Notes under the pieces: model-generated
Seen by the model: only the letters and a program-made list of their open reading frames with translations
Database searches by the model: none
Told to the model about the DNA's origin: nothing
Position numbers and translations under genes: made by a program
Shown here: piece by piece, positions 7,368 to 16,342 of the stretch
How positions within the stretch are numbered: position 1 is the first letter of the stretch
Layout: every line of letters begins with the position of its first letter
DNA from: Prevotella sp.
GTDB lineage: Bacteria; Bacteroidota; Bacteroidia; Bacteroidales; Bacteroidaceae
Direction of reading: 5' to 3'
Length of the DNA: 64,000 bases
NCBI GenBank assembly: GCA_017402445.1
Contig: JAFPME010000009.1
Coordinates: 1-64,000 of the forward strand

Positions 7368-7712
7368 GTGAAAACGAAAAGACATATTGCCTCTTGCGTG
7401 CTATTGGCCGTGTTTGTGCCAATGCTGTTTTTCTCGTCCCTTCACATTCATCATCTGCAGCAAACCACTGAAGAGACGTGCTCTGAGTGCGTACATCATC
7501 ATTGCGGTGGACATCTCGGGCAGCAGTCTGCCTCGTTCCATCCCTGCGTGCTCTGTCAGTTCCTCTCTTTACCCATGCTGGCCGTGGTCTCAGCCGCGGT
7601 TGTTTTCTTCAACTTTGAATGCAAGACCGAACACGTTGCCTGGCGGCGCAGCGTTTGCGTGGCCCATAATGGCGTGATTGGTCTGCGTGCACCGCCTGTC
7701 CGACAGCTTTAG
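7368..7712 (+). CDS. small His/Cys-rich membrane protein of a metal locus
   Basis: About 114 residues from the GTG at 7368; a GTG at 7362 is also in frame but would lie at or before the predicted transcript start. Residues 7-25 form a hydrophobic segment and are followed by LHIHH, CSECVHHHCGGH and HPCVLCQFL, a dense set of possible metal ligands. A second hydrophobic segment lies near residues 66-83. No known family was recognised with certainty. It is the first gene before a ZnuD-like receptor and a His-rich DUF4625 lipoprotein, so a role in zinc or copper sensing or transfer at the membrane is a fair inference. Confidence 0.6.
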   Translation: MKTKRHIASCVLLAVFVPMLFFSSLHIHHLQQTTEETCSECVHHHCGGHLGQQSASFHPCVLCQFLSLPMLAVVSAAVVFFNFECKTEHVAWRRSVCVAHNGVIGLRAPPVRQL

Positions 7713-7797
7713 TGTTTTTCTTGTTTTGAAAAATTCGTCTTCGTATGTTGACGCCACATGCGCTCCGGCCTTCTGAAGAACTTGTTCTGAGGCACGG

Positions 7798-7826
7798 AGT
7801 CATACTGTGCGTAGGAGAAGGACGAA
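7798..7826 (-). repeat. degenerate dispersed repeat fragment
   Basis: GGAGTCATACTGTGCGTAGG followed by AGAAGGACG resembles the very common bacterial intergenic repeat of the TCATCCTGAGCG(A/T)AGCGAAGGA type. It lies between the small membrane gene and the TonB receptor. No function is known. Confidence 0.3.
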
Positions 7827-7862
7827 GGCTGAATTGTTTTTGTCAAACCAACCAGATTGTCA

Positions 7863-9947
7863 ATGGTAGCAGAATTTCTGGCTGCGGCACTGATGACGCT
7901 TGCAGCAAACGATTCGACAGTAACGCTAAATGCCGTGACCATCACCGGACACCAGCGCCACGACTTTCAGATGCGCACATCGCAGTCGGCCGTGCAGGTA
8001 AGTCGCGAATTCCTGAAAGAGAATTTCTCGGGCAGCCTCATGCAGACCCTTGAGCACATTCCGGGTGTCAAAGCCATGTCGATAGGTTCAGGACAGTCCA
8101 AGCCGACCATCCGCGGACTGGGCTTCAACCGCCTTGCCGTCAGCGAAGATGGCATCAAGCACGAGGGGCAGCAGTGGGGCGACGACCACGGACTGGAGAT
8201 TGACCAGTTTGCCGTGGACCGCGCCGAAGTAATCAAAGGTCCGGCAGCCCTGCTTTACGGCAGCGACGCCATCGGTGGCGTGCTCAGCCTCTACTCCAAC
8301 CACGTGCCCACCGAACCGTTCGAAGGTGCCGTGCAGCTGTTCGGCCGCTCGAACAACGAGCAGCTGGGTCTTTCTGCAAGAATCGGCGGGCGAAAAGGGC
8401 GGTGGTTCTACCGCGCTAACGCGACACTGATCGACTATGCCGACTACAAAGTTCCGACCGACAGCATACAATATTACTCCTATTGGATTAAGCTGAACCG
8501 CCAGCGACTGCGCAACACGGCAGGCTTCGAGCGCGACGGCAGCGCGATGCTGGGCTATGCCGGCTACCATTTCCACACCGACCTGCGTGTTTCCGACTCT
8601 TACTCCAAGAGCGGTTTCTTTGCCAATGCCCACGGACTGGAAGTGCGTCTGTCCGACATCGACTACGACCACTCCCGTCGGGACATCGATTTGCCCTATC
8701 AGTGGGTCAACCACCTGAAGATACTCAGCCACACGGCATGGCGAAACGAGATCTTTTCCATAGAGGCAAATCTGGCTTATCAGAACAATCTGCGCGAAGA
8801 ACGGTCCGAACCCATCAGCCACGGCTACATGCCTGCACCCGACGGATCATTGGAACGACGCTTCAACAAGAACACCTACACTGCCAACCTCGCCCTGCGC
8901 TACACCCTTGGCAACCATGCCTTGCAGGGCGGACTGAATTCAGAATACCAGCATAACCGTCGAGGCGGATGGGGATTCATCATCCCGGACTTCGAGAACA
9001 CGAGCCTCGGTGCATATCTAATGGACCGCTACACCGCACAAGACAATCTGACGCTGAATGCCGGCATGCGCTTCGACTATGCCAGAACGCACATTCACAG
9101 TTATCACGACTGGTACAAGACGCCCGTCGGAAACGACTCTGTATACGTGGAACGCTCGTCTGAGCTGCGCCGCAACTTCCATAGCCTCACATGGTCAGCC
9201 GGGCTCAACTACGCCACCGGCCTTTGGCTGCTCAAAGTCAACGCAGGCAAGAGTTTCCGCGTGCCCATTCCGAAGGAACTGGGTGCCGACGGCATCAACT
9301 ACCACATCTTCCGCTACGAGCGAGGCAACACCAGTCTCGACCCGGAAGAGTCATACCAGCTCGATGCCAGCATCGGATGGGCTAACGACGTAGTGGACAT
9401 TCAGGTGGATCCCTACTTGAACTACTTCCCCAACTACATCTATCTCAGCCCAACGGCACAGTATGTGGAAGGCCTGCAGCTCTACCATTACACGCAGGCC
9501 CGCGTCCTACGCTATGGCTTGGAAGCGCAGGCAACCTATCGCTTTACGCCCCGGTGGCTCGCCCAACTGCAGGGTGAGTATCTCTATGCGCGCCAGCAGT
9601 CGGGCGAAAAGAAAGGCTACACCCTGCCCTTCTCCACTCCGTGGTCGGTCGACGCAGGCTTGAAGTACACGTTCGACCTGCGCAACGACGGATTTGTCAG
9701 CCTGAATGCCCACATCGTAGGGCAGCAGCACGACATCGTTCCACCCGAAAAGCCCACCGACGGCTACTGGACACTGAACCTCTCAGCAGGTAAGAACTTC
9801 CCGCTGTGGGGCAAGCTCCTCAACGTGGCGTTCCATGCAGACAATCTGCTCGACCGCCGTTACTACGATCACACCAGCTACTACCGTCTCATCGACGTAC
9901 CCGAACCGGGCCGAAATTTCTCGTTGATGGTAGGGATGGAGTTTTAG
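7863..9947 (+). CDS. TonB-dependent receptor, ZnuD-like (putative zinc/metal uptake)
   Basis: A 694-residue outer-membrane receptor. A short hydrophobic leader is followed by the plug domain (TLEHIPGVKAMSIG, PTIRGLGFNRLAV, RAEVIKGPAALLYGSDAIGG near residues 53-140) and a 22-strand barrel ending in a typical F (SLMVGMEF). Many His residues occur in plug and loops (HEGQQWGDDHGLEID), as in the zinc receptor ZnuD. It takes substrate through the outer membrane with TonB energy. The ATG at 7863 is chosen over a TTG two codons earlier. The His-rich DUF4625 gene 60 bp downstream fits zinc uptake, but iron or another chelate cannot be ruled out. Confidence 0.82.
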   Translation: MVAEFLAAALMTLAANDSTVTLNAVTITGHQRHDFQMRTSQSAVQVSREFLKENFSGSLMQTLEHIPGVKAMSIGSGQSKPTIRGLGFNRLAVSEDGIKHEGQQWGDDHGLEIDQFAVDRAEVIKGPAALLYGSDAIGGVLSLYSNHVPTEPFEGAVQLFGRSNNEQLGLSARIGGRKGRWFYRANATLIDYADYKVPTDSIQYYSYWIKLNRQRLRNTAGFERDGSAMLGYAGYHFHTDLRVSDSYSKSGFFANAHGLEVRLSDIDYDHSRRDIDLPYQWVNHLKILSHTAWRNEIFSIEANLAYQNNLREERSEPISHGYMPAPDGSLERRFNKNTYTANLALRYTLGNHALQGGLNSEYQHNRRGGWGFIIPDFENTSLGAYLMDRYTAQDNLTLNAGMRFDYARTHIHSYHDWYKTPVGNDSVYVERSSELRRNFHSLTWSAGLNYATGLWLLKVNAGKSFRVPIPKELGADGINYHIFRYERGNTSLDPEESYQLDASIGWANDVVDIQVDPYLNYFPNYIYLSPTAQYVEGLQLYHYTQARVLRYGLEAQATYRFTPRWLAQLQGEYLYARQQSGEKKGYTLPFSTPWSVDAGLKYTFDLRNDGFVSLNAHIVGQQHDIVPPEKPTDGYWTLNLSAGKNFPLWGKLLNVAFHADNLLDRRYYDHTSYYRLIDVPEPGRNFSLMVGMEF

Positions 9948-10007
9948 AAGCGAATCTCTTTCGCTCTGAAAAAAATCTTTTTTATAACAAATAGAAGAAT
10001 AAAAGAA

Positions 10008-10502
10008 ATGAAAAATCTGAAATATACGAGCTTTCTGATAACGCTCGTCAGCATCCTGACACTTGGTTTCACTGCTTGCAGCAGCTCCGACGACAACGAG
10101 TCGAAGGACATGACTTACCCGGAAATCAAGACCGAAGGCATCACGGCCAACCCCATCGACTGTCAGGTGTACAAGCGCGGAGAAGTCATTCCCGTGTGTT
10201 TCCTCTTCACCGACGATACGGAGCTCGGTGCCTACAACATTGAGATTCACCACAACTTCGACCACCACACCCACAGTACTTCCGCCGTGGAGTGTCCCAT
10301 GGAGGCTCCGAAACAGGTCAGCAAACCGTGGATTTTCAACCAAGACTACACCATTCCGGCCGGACAGCGCAACTTCACATCGCGGGTGGACATCCCCATT
10401 CCCAACGACATTGACACCGGCGACTACCATTTCATGGTACGTCTGACCGACCGCGCGGGCTGGCAGCAGCTGCACGCCGTGGCTATTAAAATCACGGAAT
10501 AA
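10008..10502 (+). CDS. DUF4625 family lipoprotein, His-rich
   Basis: A 164-residue lipoprotein with signal peptide II ending LGFTACSSS (lipid on Cys near 24). The rest is one Ig-like DUF4625 domain with the strands FLFTDDTELGAYNIEIHHNF and MVRLTDRAGW. The cluster HHNFDHHTHS can bind metal. DUF4625 proteins often sit beside TonB receptors in Bacteroidetes, as here, and probably bind the transported metal at the cell surface or periplasm; this role is inferred. It ends the operon before a strong terminator. Confidence 0.8.
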   Translation: MKNLKYTSFLITLVSILTLGFTACSSSDDNESKDMTYPEIKTEGITANPIDCQVYKRGEVIPVCFLFTDDTELGAYNIEIHHNFDHHTHSTSAVECPMEAPKQVSKPWIFNQDYTIPAGQRNFTSRVDIPIPNDIDTGDYHFMVRLTDRAGWQQLHAVAIKITE

Positions 10503-10511
10503 GAAGCATCA

Positions 10512-10547
10512 AAAAAAGGGCAGATCCGTTATGTCTGCCCTTTTTTG
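10512..10547. terminator. bidirectional terminator between convergent genes
   Basis: A-tract, stem GGGCAGA (10519-10525) and TCTGCCC (10535-10541), then T-tract. It can serve the DUF4625 gene on plus and the beta-flower gene on minus. Confidence 0.85.
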
Positions 10548-10557
10548 TGCTTTCGCC

Positions 10558-10980
10558 TCAGAAAAACTTGAAGAAAAAGAATACAGCGGCGTAACGCATC
10601 GGTATGCCACGGGCGCTGCCGAGTGTCCGGTTGTTGCTGTCGCGCACGGTGCCGTCGCTCTCCACCTTGCCCATTGTGCCGTTGTTGCGGTTGCGCACGG
10701 TGCCGTTGCTCTCAATCTTGCCTAAATACGAGTTGTTGCGGTCACGCACGTCGCCGTTACTCTCAATCTTTCCCAGGTACGAATTGTTGCTGTCACGGAT
10801 GTCACCGTTGCTGCTGATGCGCGCCATGACGGAGTTGCTGCTGTTCCTGATGGTGCCGTCGCTGTCGATTCTGCCCACCGTGGAGTTGTTGCTGTTCCTG
10901 ATGGTCTGTGCGTCGCTGACTTGTGCCATTCCCAACACAAGAGCCAGACAAAGTAAAAGTTTCCTGATCATAGTTTTCAT
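10558..10980 (-). CDS. 5-fold beta-flower repeat protein, secreted
   Basis: About 140 residues from the ATG at 10980 (MKTMIRKLLLCLALVLGMAQ), a clear signal peptide. The mature part is six or seven near-identical 16-residue units of the form GxIxSDGTIRNSNNSxxG. This is the pattern of the Bacteroides proteins called 5-fold beta-flower. Their function is unknown; they are exported. The C-terminus is hydrophobic (YAAVFFFFKFF). The longer in-frame ATG at 11028 is upstream of the predicted transcript start and is rejected. Confidence 0.8.
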   Translation of the reverse strand: MKTMIRKLLLCLALVLGMAQVSDAQTIRNSNNSTVGRIDSDGTIRNSSNSVMARISSNGDIRDSNNSYLGKIESNGDVRDRNNSYLGKIESNGTVRNRNNGTMGKVESDGTVRDSNNRTLGSARGIPMRYAAVFFFFKFF

Positions 10981-11025
10981 TTTGTTGTTGAATAGGTGAT
11001 TGATTTCTTTTTCGTATAGACGACG

Positions 11026-11057
11026 CAAAGATACAAATTAAAAATGATTCCTGCAAA
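11026..11057 (-). promoter_or_regulatory. promoter of the beta-flower gene
   Basis: TTTG (11057-11054), 20 bp, TATCTTTG (11033-11026) on minus. Its -33 box is only 5 bp from that of the divergent plus-strand promoter, so the two may compete or share a regulator. Confidence 0.6.
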
Positions 11058-11062
11058 CAATC

Positions 11063-11094
11063 TTTGGCCGTTTCGATTTTTCATATTATTTTTG
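11063..11094 (+). promoter_or_regulatory. promoter of the 133-residue gene and GH3
   Basis: TTTG (11063-11066), 20 bp, TATTTTTG (11087-11094), 43 bp before the ATG at 11138. Confidence 0.6.
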
Positions 11095-11137
11095 CAATCG
11101 GAAGTCAAAAGATCATCTTACTAACCTTCAAAGAAAC

Positions 11138-11539
11138 ATGCTACAGCAGGATTATTTTCTCCGTATACTGGAAGAATTCGGAAGGGCACTGGGTCTGTTC
11201 ACGCAGAACAAGAAGGACATCGAGCTGAAGCAGCAGGAGATACTGAAGCTCTACGACAGCTACGTGGGCGACAACATCTTCTACCACACGGCCACGATGG
11301 ACGACATCATGGACTCTTTCGGCCGATTCCCCGAGGAAGAACGGCTCGACCGCATGGAGATGCTGGCCGAGCTCTACTATGCCGAAAGCGACCTGAAGTC
11401 GGGTCCTGCGCGCGACGTGTTGCTCGACAAGGCGCGCAAACTCTTCATCTTCATCGACCATCACAGCCGCACGCTCTCCTTCAGCCGTCAACAACGCATC
11501 ATGGAGATAGAACAAAAAATAGCAAAAACACGTAGATAA
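11138..11539 (+). CDS. small all-helical protein of unknown function
   Basis: A 133-residue cytosolic protein without signal peptide or membrane segment. It looks mostly helical: MLQQDYFLRILEEFGRALGL, then a charged helix KKDIELKQQEILKLYDSYVG, and a C-terminal helix QRIMEIEQKIAKTR. No catalytic motif is seen. The composition recalls small TPR-like helper proteins that are common but unnamed in Bacteroidetes. It is 2 bp from the GH3 gene and shares its promoter, which does not by itself show a common function. Confidence 0.75.
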   Translation: MLQQDYFLRILEEFGRALGLFTQNKKDIELKQQEILKLYDSYVGDNIFYHTATMDDIMDSFGRFPEEERLDRMEMLAELYYAESDLKSGPARDVLLDKARKLFIFIDHHSRTLSFSRQQRIMEIEQKIAKTRR

Positions 11540-11541
11540 TC

Positions 11542-13689
11542 ATGAGAAAGAACCTTTTTACTGTGATCTGTCTGCTCTTCATGACCGCCGTGACGGCCGA
11601 AGCGCAAACGCCTGTCAAGAATTTTGAGCAGCAAGCGAGGGACATCATCGCCAAGATGACGCTCGAAGAGAAAATTTCGCAGATGATGAACGAGACGCCA
11701 GGCATCCCACGGCTCGGCATAGAGCCTTACGACTGGTGGAACGAAGGACTGCACGGCGTGGGCCGCGACGGCCGGGCCACGGTCTTTCCGCAGCCCATCG
11801 GCCTCGGAGCCACGTTCGATCCGGCACTGGTGAAACGCATCGGCGACGCCATCGCCACCGAAGGCCGCGCGAAGTATATCGTGGCGCGCCGCAACGGGAA
11901 CTACGCCCGCTACACAGGACTGACCTTCTGGAGCCCGAACATCAACATCTTCCGCGATCCGCGATGGGGACGCGGCATGGAAACCTACGGTGAAGACCCG
12001 TTCCTCACGGGCACCATGGGAACGGCTTACGTGCAGGGCATGCAGGGCAACGACCCCACTTACCTGAAGGTTGCAGCCTGCGGCAAGCATTTCGCCGTGC
12101 ACTCAGGACCGGAGGCCACGCGCCACACGGTGAACGTGGAGCCATCGAAGCGCGACCTGTGGGAGACCTACCTGCCCGCTTTCCGCATGCTGGTGCAGCA
12201 GGGAAAGGTCGAAACCATCATGGGAGCCTACAACCGCGTCTACGGCGAGAGCGCTTCGGGCAGCAAAATCCTGCTCACCGACGTGCTGCGCAAGCAGTGG
12301 GGCTTCAAGGGACACATCGTTTCCGACTGCGATGCCGTGACCGACATCTACAAAGGGCACAAAATCGCAAAGACAGAAGCTGAAGCCTGCGCCATCGCCG
12401 TCAAGGCAGGCCTGAACGTGGAGTGCGGTTCCACCTTCAAGGCAATGAAGGAAGCGCTGGACCAGCACCTCATCACGGAGGCAGACCTCGACAACGCATT
12501 GGTGCCGCTGATGGTTACGCGTCTGAAACTGGGCATCCTGCAGCCCGACGCCGACTGTCCTTACAACCATTTCACTGAAGACGACATCTGCTCCGACGAG
12601 CATACGGCGCTGGCCAAGCAGGCTGCCACGGAGAGCATGGTGCTGCTGAAGAACGAAGGCGTGCTGCCCATCAAGAAGGACATCCACACACTGTTCGTGA
12701 CCGGAGCTGGTGCTGCCGACGCGTTCTGGCTCATGGGCAACTATTTCGGCATCTCGAACCGCTACTGCACCTACCTGCAGGGCATCGTGTCGAAGGTGAG
12801 CAGCGGCACGGCGGTGAACTATCGGCCGGGCGTCCTGGAAAGTACACACACGCGAAACGCCATCAACTGGGCAGTCGACGAGGCCGTAGCAGCTGAAGTG
12901 ACCATCATCGTCATGGGCAACAACGGCAATCTGGAGGGTGAAGAAGGCGAAGCCATCGACTCCGAGCGCGGCGACCGCGACAACATCAGCGTACCGGAGA
13001 GCCAGATGAAGTTCCTGCGCGACATCCGCGCCCGCAAGCCTGGGGGAGTCGTCGTCGTGCTCACGGGCGGCAGTCCCGTCGACGTGCGCGAGATAGCACA
13101 GCTCTGCGACGCCATGGTCATGGCTTGGTATCCCGGTCAGGAAGGCGGTTATGCCCTTGGCGACCTGCTCTTCGGCGATGCCAACTTCTCCGGCCGACTG
13201 CCCGTCACGTTCCCTGCCGACGGTTCGGCGCTGCCTCCTTTCGAGGATTACTCCATGCGCGGGCGCACGTATAAATATATGGTAGACAACATCTACTATC
13301 CGTTCGGCTACGGACTGCACTACGGACAGGTGGACTACAGCAACCTGCGGGTGAAGGCAAACAAGAAGGGAGCCACCGTCACGGCTACGCTGACGAACAG
13401 CTCGAAGCACGACATCTGCGAAACGGTGCAACTCTACGTCACGGCACCAGGGGCCGGAGTGTCGGCTCCGTTGGAGCAGTTAGTGGCCTTCCGCCGCGTA
13501 GATGTGGCAGCAGGTGCCACGGTCGACGTGACGTTCGACGTCAGGCCCGAGCTGTTGATGACTGTCGGCGAAGACGGACTATCGCGTCTGACGCGTGGAC
13601 TATACACTTTCACCGTAGGTGGCGCCGCCCCTTCCACGCGTACGCAGCAGCTGCTCGTGCCCATGGTGTCGGCGCAAGCGAGGATTTAG
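11542..13689 (+). CDS. GH3 beta-xylosidase/arabinofuranosidase-type glycosidase
   Basis: A 715-residue exported glycoside hydrolase of family 3. Residues 1-21 are a signal peptide. The TIM-barrel domain has DWWNEGLHGVG (64-74), RDPRWGRGMETYGEDP (138-153), KHF (182-184) and the nucleophile motif SDCDAV (D262). The second alpha/beta domain holds NNGNLEGEEGEAID and the C-terminal domain is fibronectin-like (GYGLHYGQVDYSNL onward). The WWNE(G/A)LHG and SDCDAV forms are those of plant-type beta-xylosidases, so xylo- or arabino-oligosaccharides are the likely substrates. Periplasmic location is expected. Confidence 0.9.
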   Translation: MRKNLFTVICLLFMTAVTAEAQTPVKNFEQQARDIIAKMTLEEKISQMMNETPGIPRLGIEPYDWWNEGLHGVGRDGRATVFPQPIGLGATFDPALVKRIGDAIATEGRAKYIVARRNGNYARYTGLTFWSPNINIFRDPRWGRGMETYGEDPFLTGTMGTAYVQGMQGNDPTYLKVAACGKHFAVHSGPEATRHTVNVEPSKRDLWETYLPAFRMLVQQGKVETIMGAYNRVYGESASGSKILLTDVLRKQWGFKGHIVSDCDAVTDIYKGHKIAKTEAEACAIAVKAGLNVECGSTFKAMKEALDQHLITEADLDNALVPLMVTRLKLGILQPDADCPYNHFTEDDICSDEHTALAKQAATESMVLLKNEGVLPIKKDIHTLFVTGAGAADAFWLMGNYFGISNRYCTYLQGIVSKVSSGTAVNYRPGVLESTHTRNAINWAVDEAVAAEVTIIVMGNNGNLEGEEGEAIDSERGDRDNISVPESQMKFLRDIRARKPGGVVVVLTGGSPVDVREIAQLCDAMVMAWYPGQEGGYALGDLLFGDANFSGRLPVTFPADGSALPPFEDYSMRGRTYKYMVDNIYYPFGYGLHYGQVDYSNLRVKANKKGATVTATLTNSSKHDICETVQLYVTAPGAGVSAPLEQLVAFRRVDVAAGATVDVTFDVRPELLMTVGEDGLSRLTRGLYTFTVGGAAPSTRTQQLLVPMVSAQARI

Positions 13690-13690
13690 C

Positions 13691-13727
13691 ATTACGGGCT
13701 GTCGCGACTCGCGCGACAGCCCGTAAT
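13691..13727. terminator. hairpin between GH3 and kbl
   Basis: A 16-bp perfect stem, ATTACGGGCTGTCGCG (13691-13706) with its complement at 13712-13727, loop of 5. There is no long T-tract on either side, but it lies just after the GH3 stop and before the convergent kbl stop. Confidence 0.6.
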
Positions 13728-13781
13728 ATTTGAACTGAATGATAATTGCCGAACAAATCATTCACTCTTACTTCTTCACTC

Positions 13782-14972
13782 TTAATTCTTCAAGACTCCC
13801 AGCTCCTTGCCCACCTTGATGAAGGCGGCGATGCAACGGTCGAGCTGTTCGCGGTTGTGCCCGGCAGAAATCTGCACGCGGATACGCGCCTGCTCCTTCG
13901 GCACCACGGGGTAGTAGAAGCCCGTGACGTAGATGCCCTCGTCCTGCATCTTGGCGGCATAGACCTGCGAGAGCTTGGCGTCGTAGAGCATCACGGCACA
14001 GATGGCGCTCTGTGTGGGCTTGATGTCGAATCCGGCAGCCATCATCTTGTCGCGGAAATAGTTCACGTTCTCCACCAGACGGTCGTGTATCTCGTCCGAC
14101 TCCTTCAGCATCTTGAACACCTCAAGCGAGGCACCGATGATGGCGGGAGCCAGCGAATTGGAGAACAGATAGGGACGCGAACGCTGGCGCAGCAGCTCGA
14201 TGATCTCCTTGCGACCGGTGGTGAAACCGCCGAGGGCGCCGCCAAACGACTTGCCGAGCGTGCCGGTGTAGATGTCCACGCGTCCGTAGGTGTTGAAGAA
14301 CTCACTCACGCCGTGGCCCGTCTTGCCGACCACACCGGCCGAATGGCTCTCGTCCACCATGACGAGGGCGTCGTACTTCTCAGCGAGGTCGCAGATCTGG
14401 TCGATGGGCGCCACGTTGCCGTCCATGGAGAACACGCCGTCGGTGACGATGATGCGGAAGCGCTGTGCCTGCGCTTCCTGCAAGCACTTCTCCAGCTCGC
14501 CCATGTCGGCGTTGGCATAGCGGTAGCGCTTGGCTTTGCAGAGGCGGACGCCGTCGATGATGGACGCATGGTTGAGCGCATCGGAGATGATGGCGTCCTC
14601 TTCGGTGAACAATGGCTCGAAGACACCGCCGTTGGCATCGAAGCAAGCAGCGTAGAGAATAGTGTCCTCAGTCTTGAAATAGTCGGAGATGGCAGCCTCC
14701 AGTTCCTTGTGGATGTCCTGCGTGCCGCAGATGAAGCGCACGGACGACATGCCGAAACCGCGGCGGTCCATCATGCGCTTCGAGGCTTCGATGAGCCGGG
14801 GATGGTCCGACAGGCCCAGATAGTTGTTGGCACAGAAGTTGAGCACTTCCTTTCCCTTCACCTGAATGGCAGCCCGCTGCGGGCTTTCGATGAGGCGCTC
14901 TTCCTTGTAGAGTCCAGCCTCGCGAATCTCGGCCAGCGTCTGGCTGAGATGTTCCTTCATTTTTCCGTACAT
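13782..14972 (-). CDS. kbl: glycine C-acetyltransferase (2-amino-3-ketobutyrate CoA ligase)
   Basis: A 396-residue PLP enzyme of the alpha-oxoamine synthase family. It cleaves 2-amino-3-ketobutyrate with CoA to glycine and acetyl-CoA, the second step of threonine breakdown. NFCANNYLGLSDHP near residues 45-58, the cofactor motif VDESHSAGVVG and the Schiff-base lysine in GTLGKSFGGALGG are intact. Length and ends match E. coli Kbl. The divergent tdh-like gene 216 bp away supplies its substrate. Confidence 0.93.
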   Translation of the reverse strand: MYGKMKEHLSQTLAEIREAGLYKEERLIESPQRAAIQVKGKEVLNFCANNYLGLSDHPRLIEASKRMMDRRGFGMSSVRFICGTQDIHKELEAAISDYFKTEDTILYAACFDANGGVFEPLFTEEDAIISDALNHASIIDGVRLCKAKRYRYANADMGELEKCLQEAQAQRFRIIVTDGVFSMDGNVAPIDQICDLAEKYDALVMVDESHSAGVVGKTGHGVSEFFNTYGRVDIYTGTLGKSFGGALGGFTTGRKEIIELLRQRSRPYLFSNSLAPAIIGASLEVFKMLKESDEIHDRLVENVNYFRDKMMAAGFDIKPTQSAICAVMLYDAKLSQVYAAKMQDEGIYVTGFYYPVVPKEQARIRVQISAGHNREQLDRCIAAFIKVGKELGVLKN

Positions 14973-15188
14973 ATTCTTTTAAGGTTAAAATGTTAGTAGC
15001 ATTGATTTTTCCTTCCGCAAAGTAAGGCATTTTTTTTGAGATAGCGCGCTTTTTCCTGAGAAAAAATAGCAGGAAAGTTAAAAATATGCATTTTTTATAG
15101 CCAGAAATGACTCTATGTCAAAATTATTTGCTTATTTTGCATGCTGAAAGAACTATTAACCTAAAGACAAAGTACAACAAGCAAGTCT

Positions 15189-16142
15189 ATGAAGAATATC
15201 CTTGTGATTGGGTCAACCGGACAGATAGGTTCGGAACTCACAAGAGAACTGCGCCGCAGATATGGCGGTGAGCATGTGGTGGCGGGCTACATCAAGGGCG
15301 CAGAGCCCAAGGGAGAGCTGCTCGAAGGCGGGCCTGCCGAAATGGCCGACGTCACCGACGGAACGATGATTGCCGAAGTGGTGAAGAAGCACCACGTGGA
15401 CGCCATCTACAACCTGGCGGCGCTGCTCAGCGTCGTGGCCGAGTCGAAGCCCCGGCTGGCTTGGCGCATCGGCATCGACGGTTTGTGGAACGTCCTGGAA
15501 GTGGCGCGTGAGAACGGCTGCCAGGTGTTCACGCCCAGCAGCATCGGCTCCTTCGGCATGAGCACCCCGCACATGAAGACGCCCCAGGACACCATCCAGC
15601 GCCCACAGACCATCTACGGCGTGTCGAAGGTGACGACGGAACTGCTCTCCGACTACTTCCAGAAGAAGTACGGAACGGACACGCGTGCCGTGCGCTTCCC
15701 CGGCATCATCTCCTACGTGACGCCCCCGGGCGGCGGCACCACCGACTATGCCGTGGACATCTTCTACTCGGCCGTGCTGGGCGAAAAATTCATCTGTCCC
15801 ATTCGGGAGGGAACGATGATGGACATGATGTACATGCCCGACGCCCTGAAGGCAGCCATCAGCATCATGGAAGCCGACCCGCGGAAGCTCGTACATCACA
15901 ACGCTTTCAACGTGACGGCCATGAGCTTCGCGCCGGAAACCATCTATGCCGAAATCAAGAAGCACCGTCCGCAGTTCGAGATGGTGTACGACGTGGACCC
16001 GCTGAAGCAGAGCATCGCCGAGAGCTGGCCCGACAAGATGGACGACACGTGCGCACGCCGCGAGTGGGGATGGAGTCCCGACTACGACCTGAAACGCATG
16101 ACGATCGACATGCTATTCCATCTGGAGAAGAAGTTGGGGTAA
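15189..16142 (+). CDS. L-threonine 3-dehydrogenase, SDR type
   Basis: A 317-residue extended short-chain dehydrogenase. It has the NAD site VIGSTGQIGSE (6-16), the Ser/Tyr/Lys set with PSSIGSFG and YGVSK, and the segment RFPGIISYVTPPGGGTTDYA that marks the epimerase-like threonine dehydrogenases of bacteria and animals. The product, 2-amino-3-ketobutyrate, is used by Kbl, encoded divergently. This family is unrelated to the zinc-dependent Tdh of E. coli. The ATG at 15189 is the only reasonable start. Confidence 0.9.
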   Translation: MKNILVIGSTGQIGSELTRELRRRYGGEHVVAGYIKGAEPKGELLEGGPAEMADVTDGTMIAEVVKKHHVDAIYNLAALLSVVAESKPRLAWRIGIDGLWNVLEVARENGCQVFTPSSIGSFGMSTPHMKTPQDTIQRPQTIYGVSKVTTELLSDYFQKKYGTDTRAVRFPGIISYVTPPGGGTTDYAVDIFYSAVLGEKFICPIREGTMMDMMYMPDALKAAISIMEADPRKLVHHNAFNVTAMSFAPETIYAEIKKHRPQFEMVYDVDPLKQSIAESWPDKMDDTCARREWGWSPDYDLKRMTIDMLFHLEKKLG

Positions 16143-16290
16143 AAGCCCCCCCCGGCCCTCCCCGAAGGAGAGGGAGAGGGGAAAAGTAAGAGGGAGAAGC
16201 CCCACCCCAGCCATCCCCGAAGGAGAGGGAGAAAGAAAAACGAAAGTGGAGGAGCCCCACCCCAACCCTCCCCGAAGGAGAGGGAGAAAG
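16141..16290 (+). repeat. GC-rich CCCCACCCC...CCCCGAAGGAGAGGG repeats, three units
   Basis: Three degenerate copies of a 40-60-bp unit with the core CCCTCCCCGAAGGAGAGGGA lie after the tdh stop. The second and third are followed by GAAAGAAAAACGAAAGTGG. The core arms CCCTCCCC and GGAGAGGG can form a hairpin. Related units lie at 41205, 41345 and 54863. Confidence 0.8.
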
Positions 16291-16333
16291 AAAAACGAAA
16301 GTGGAGAGTGCAAACTTTCCACTTTCGTTTTTT
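16291..16333 (+). terminator. terminator after tdh, formed with the repeat tail
   Basis: AAAAACGAAAGTGGA (16291-16305) pairs with TCCACTTTCGTTTTTT (16318-16333), a 15-bp stem ending in T residues. The left arm is part of the repeat unit. Confidence 0.7.
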
Positions 16334-16342
16334 CCATTCTCC

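Noticed and set aside
7609..7945. Minus-strand frames with QPSSFSYAQYDSVPQNKFFR-like peptide
   Set aside because: This peptide comes from a common intergenic DNA repeat and not from a conserved gene.
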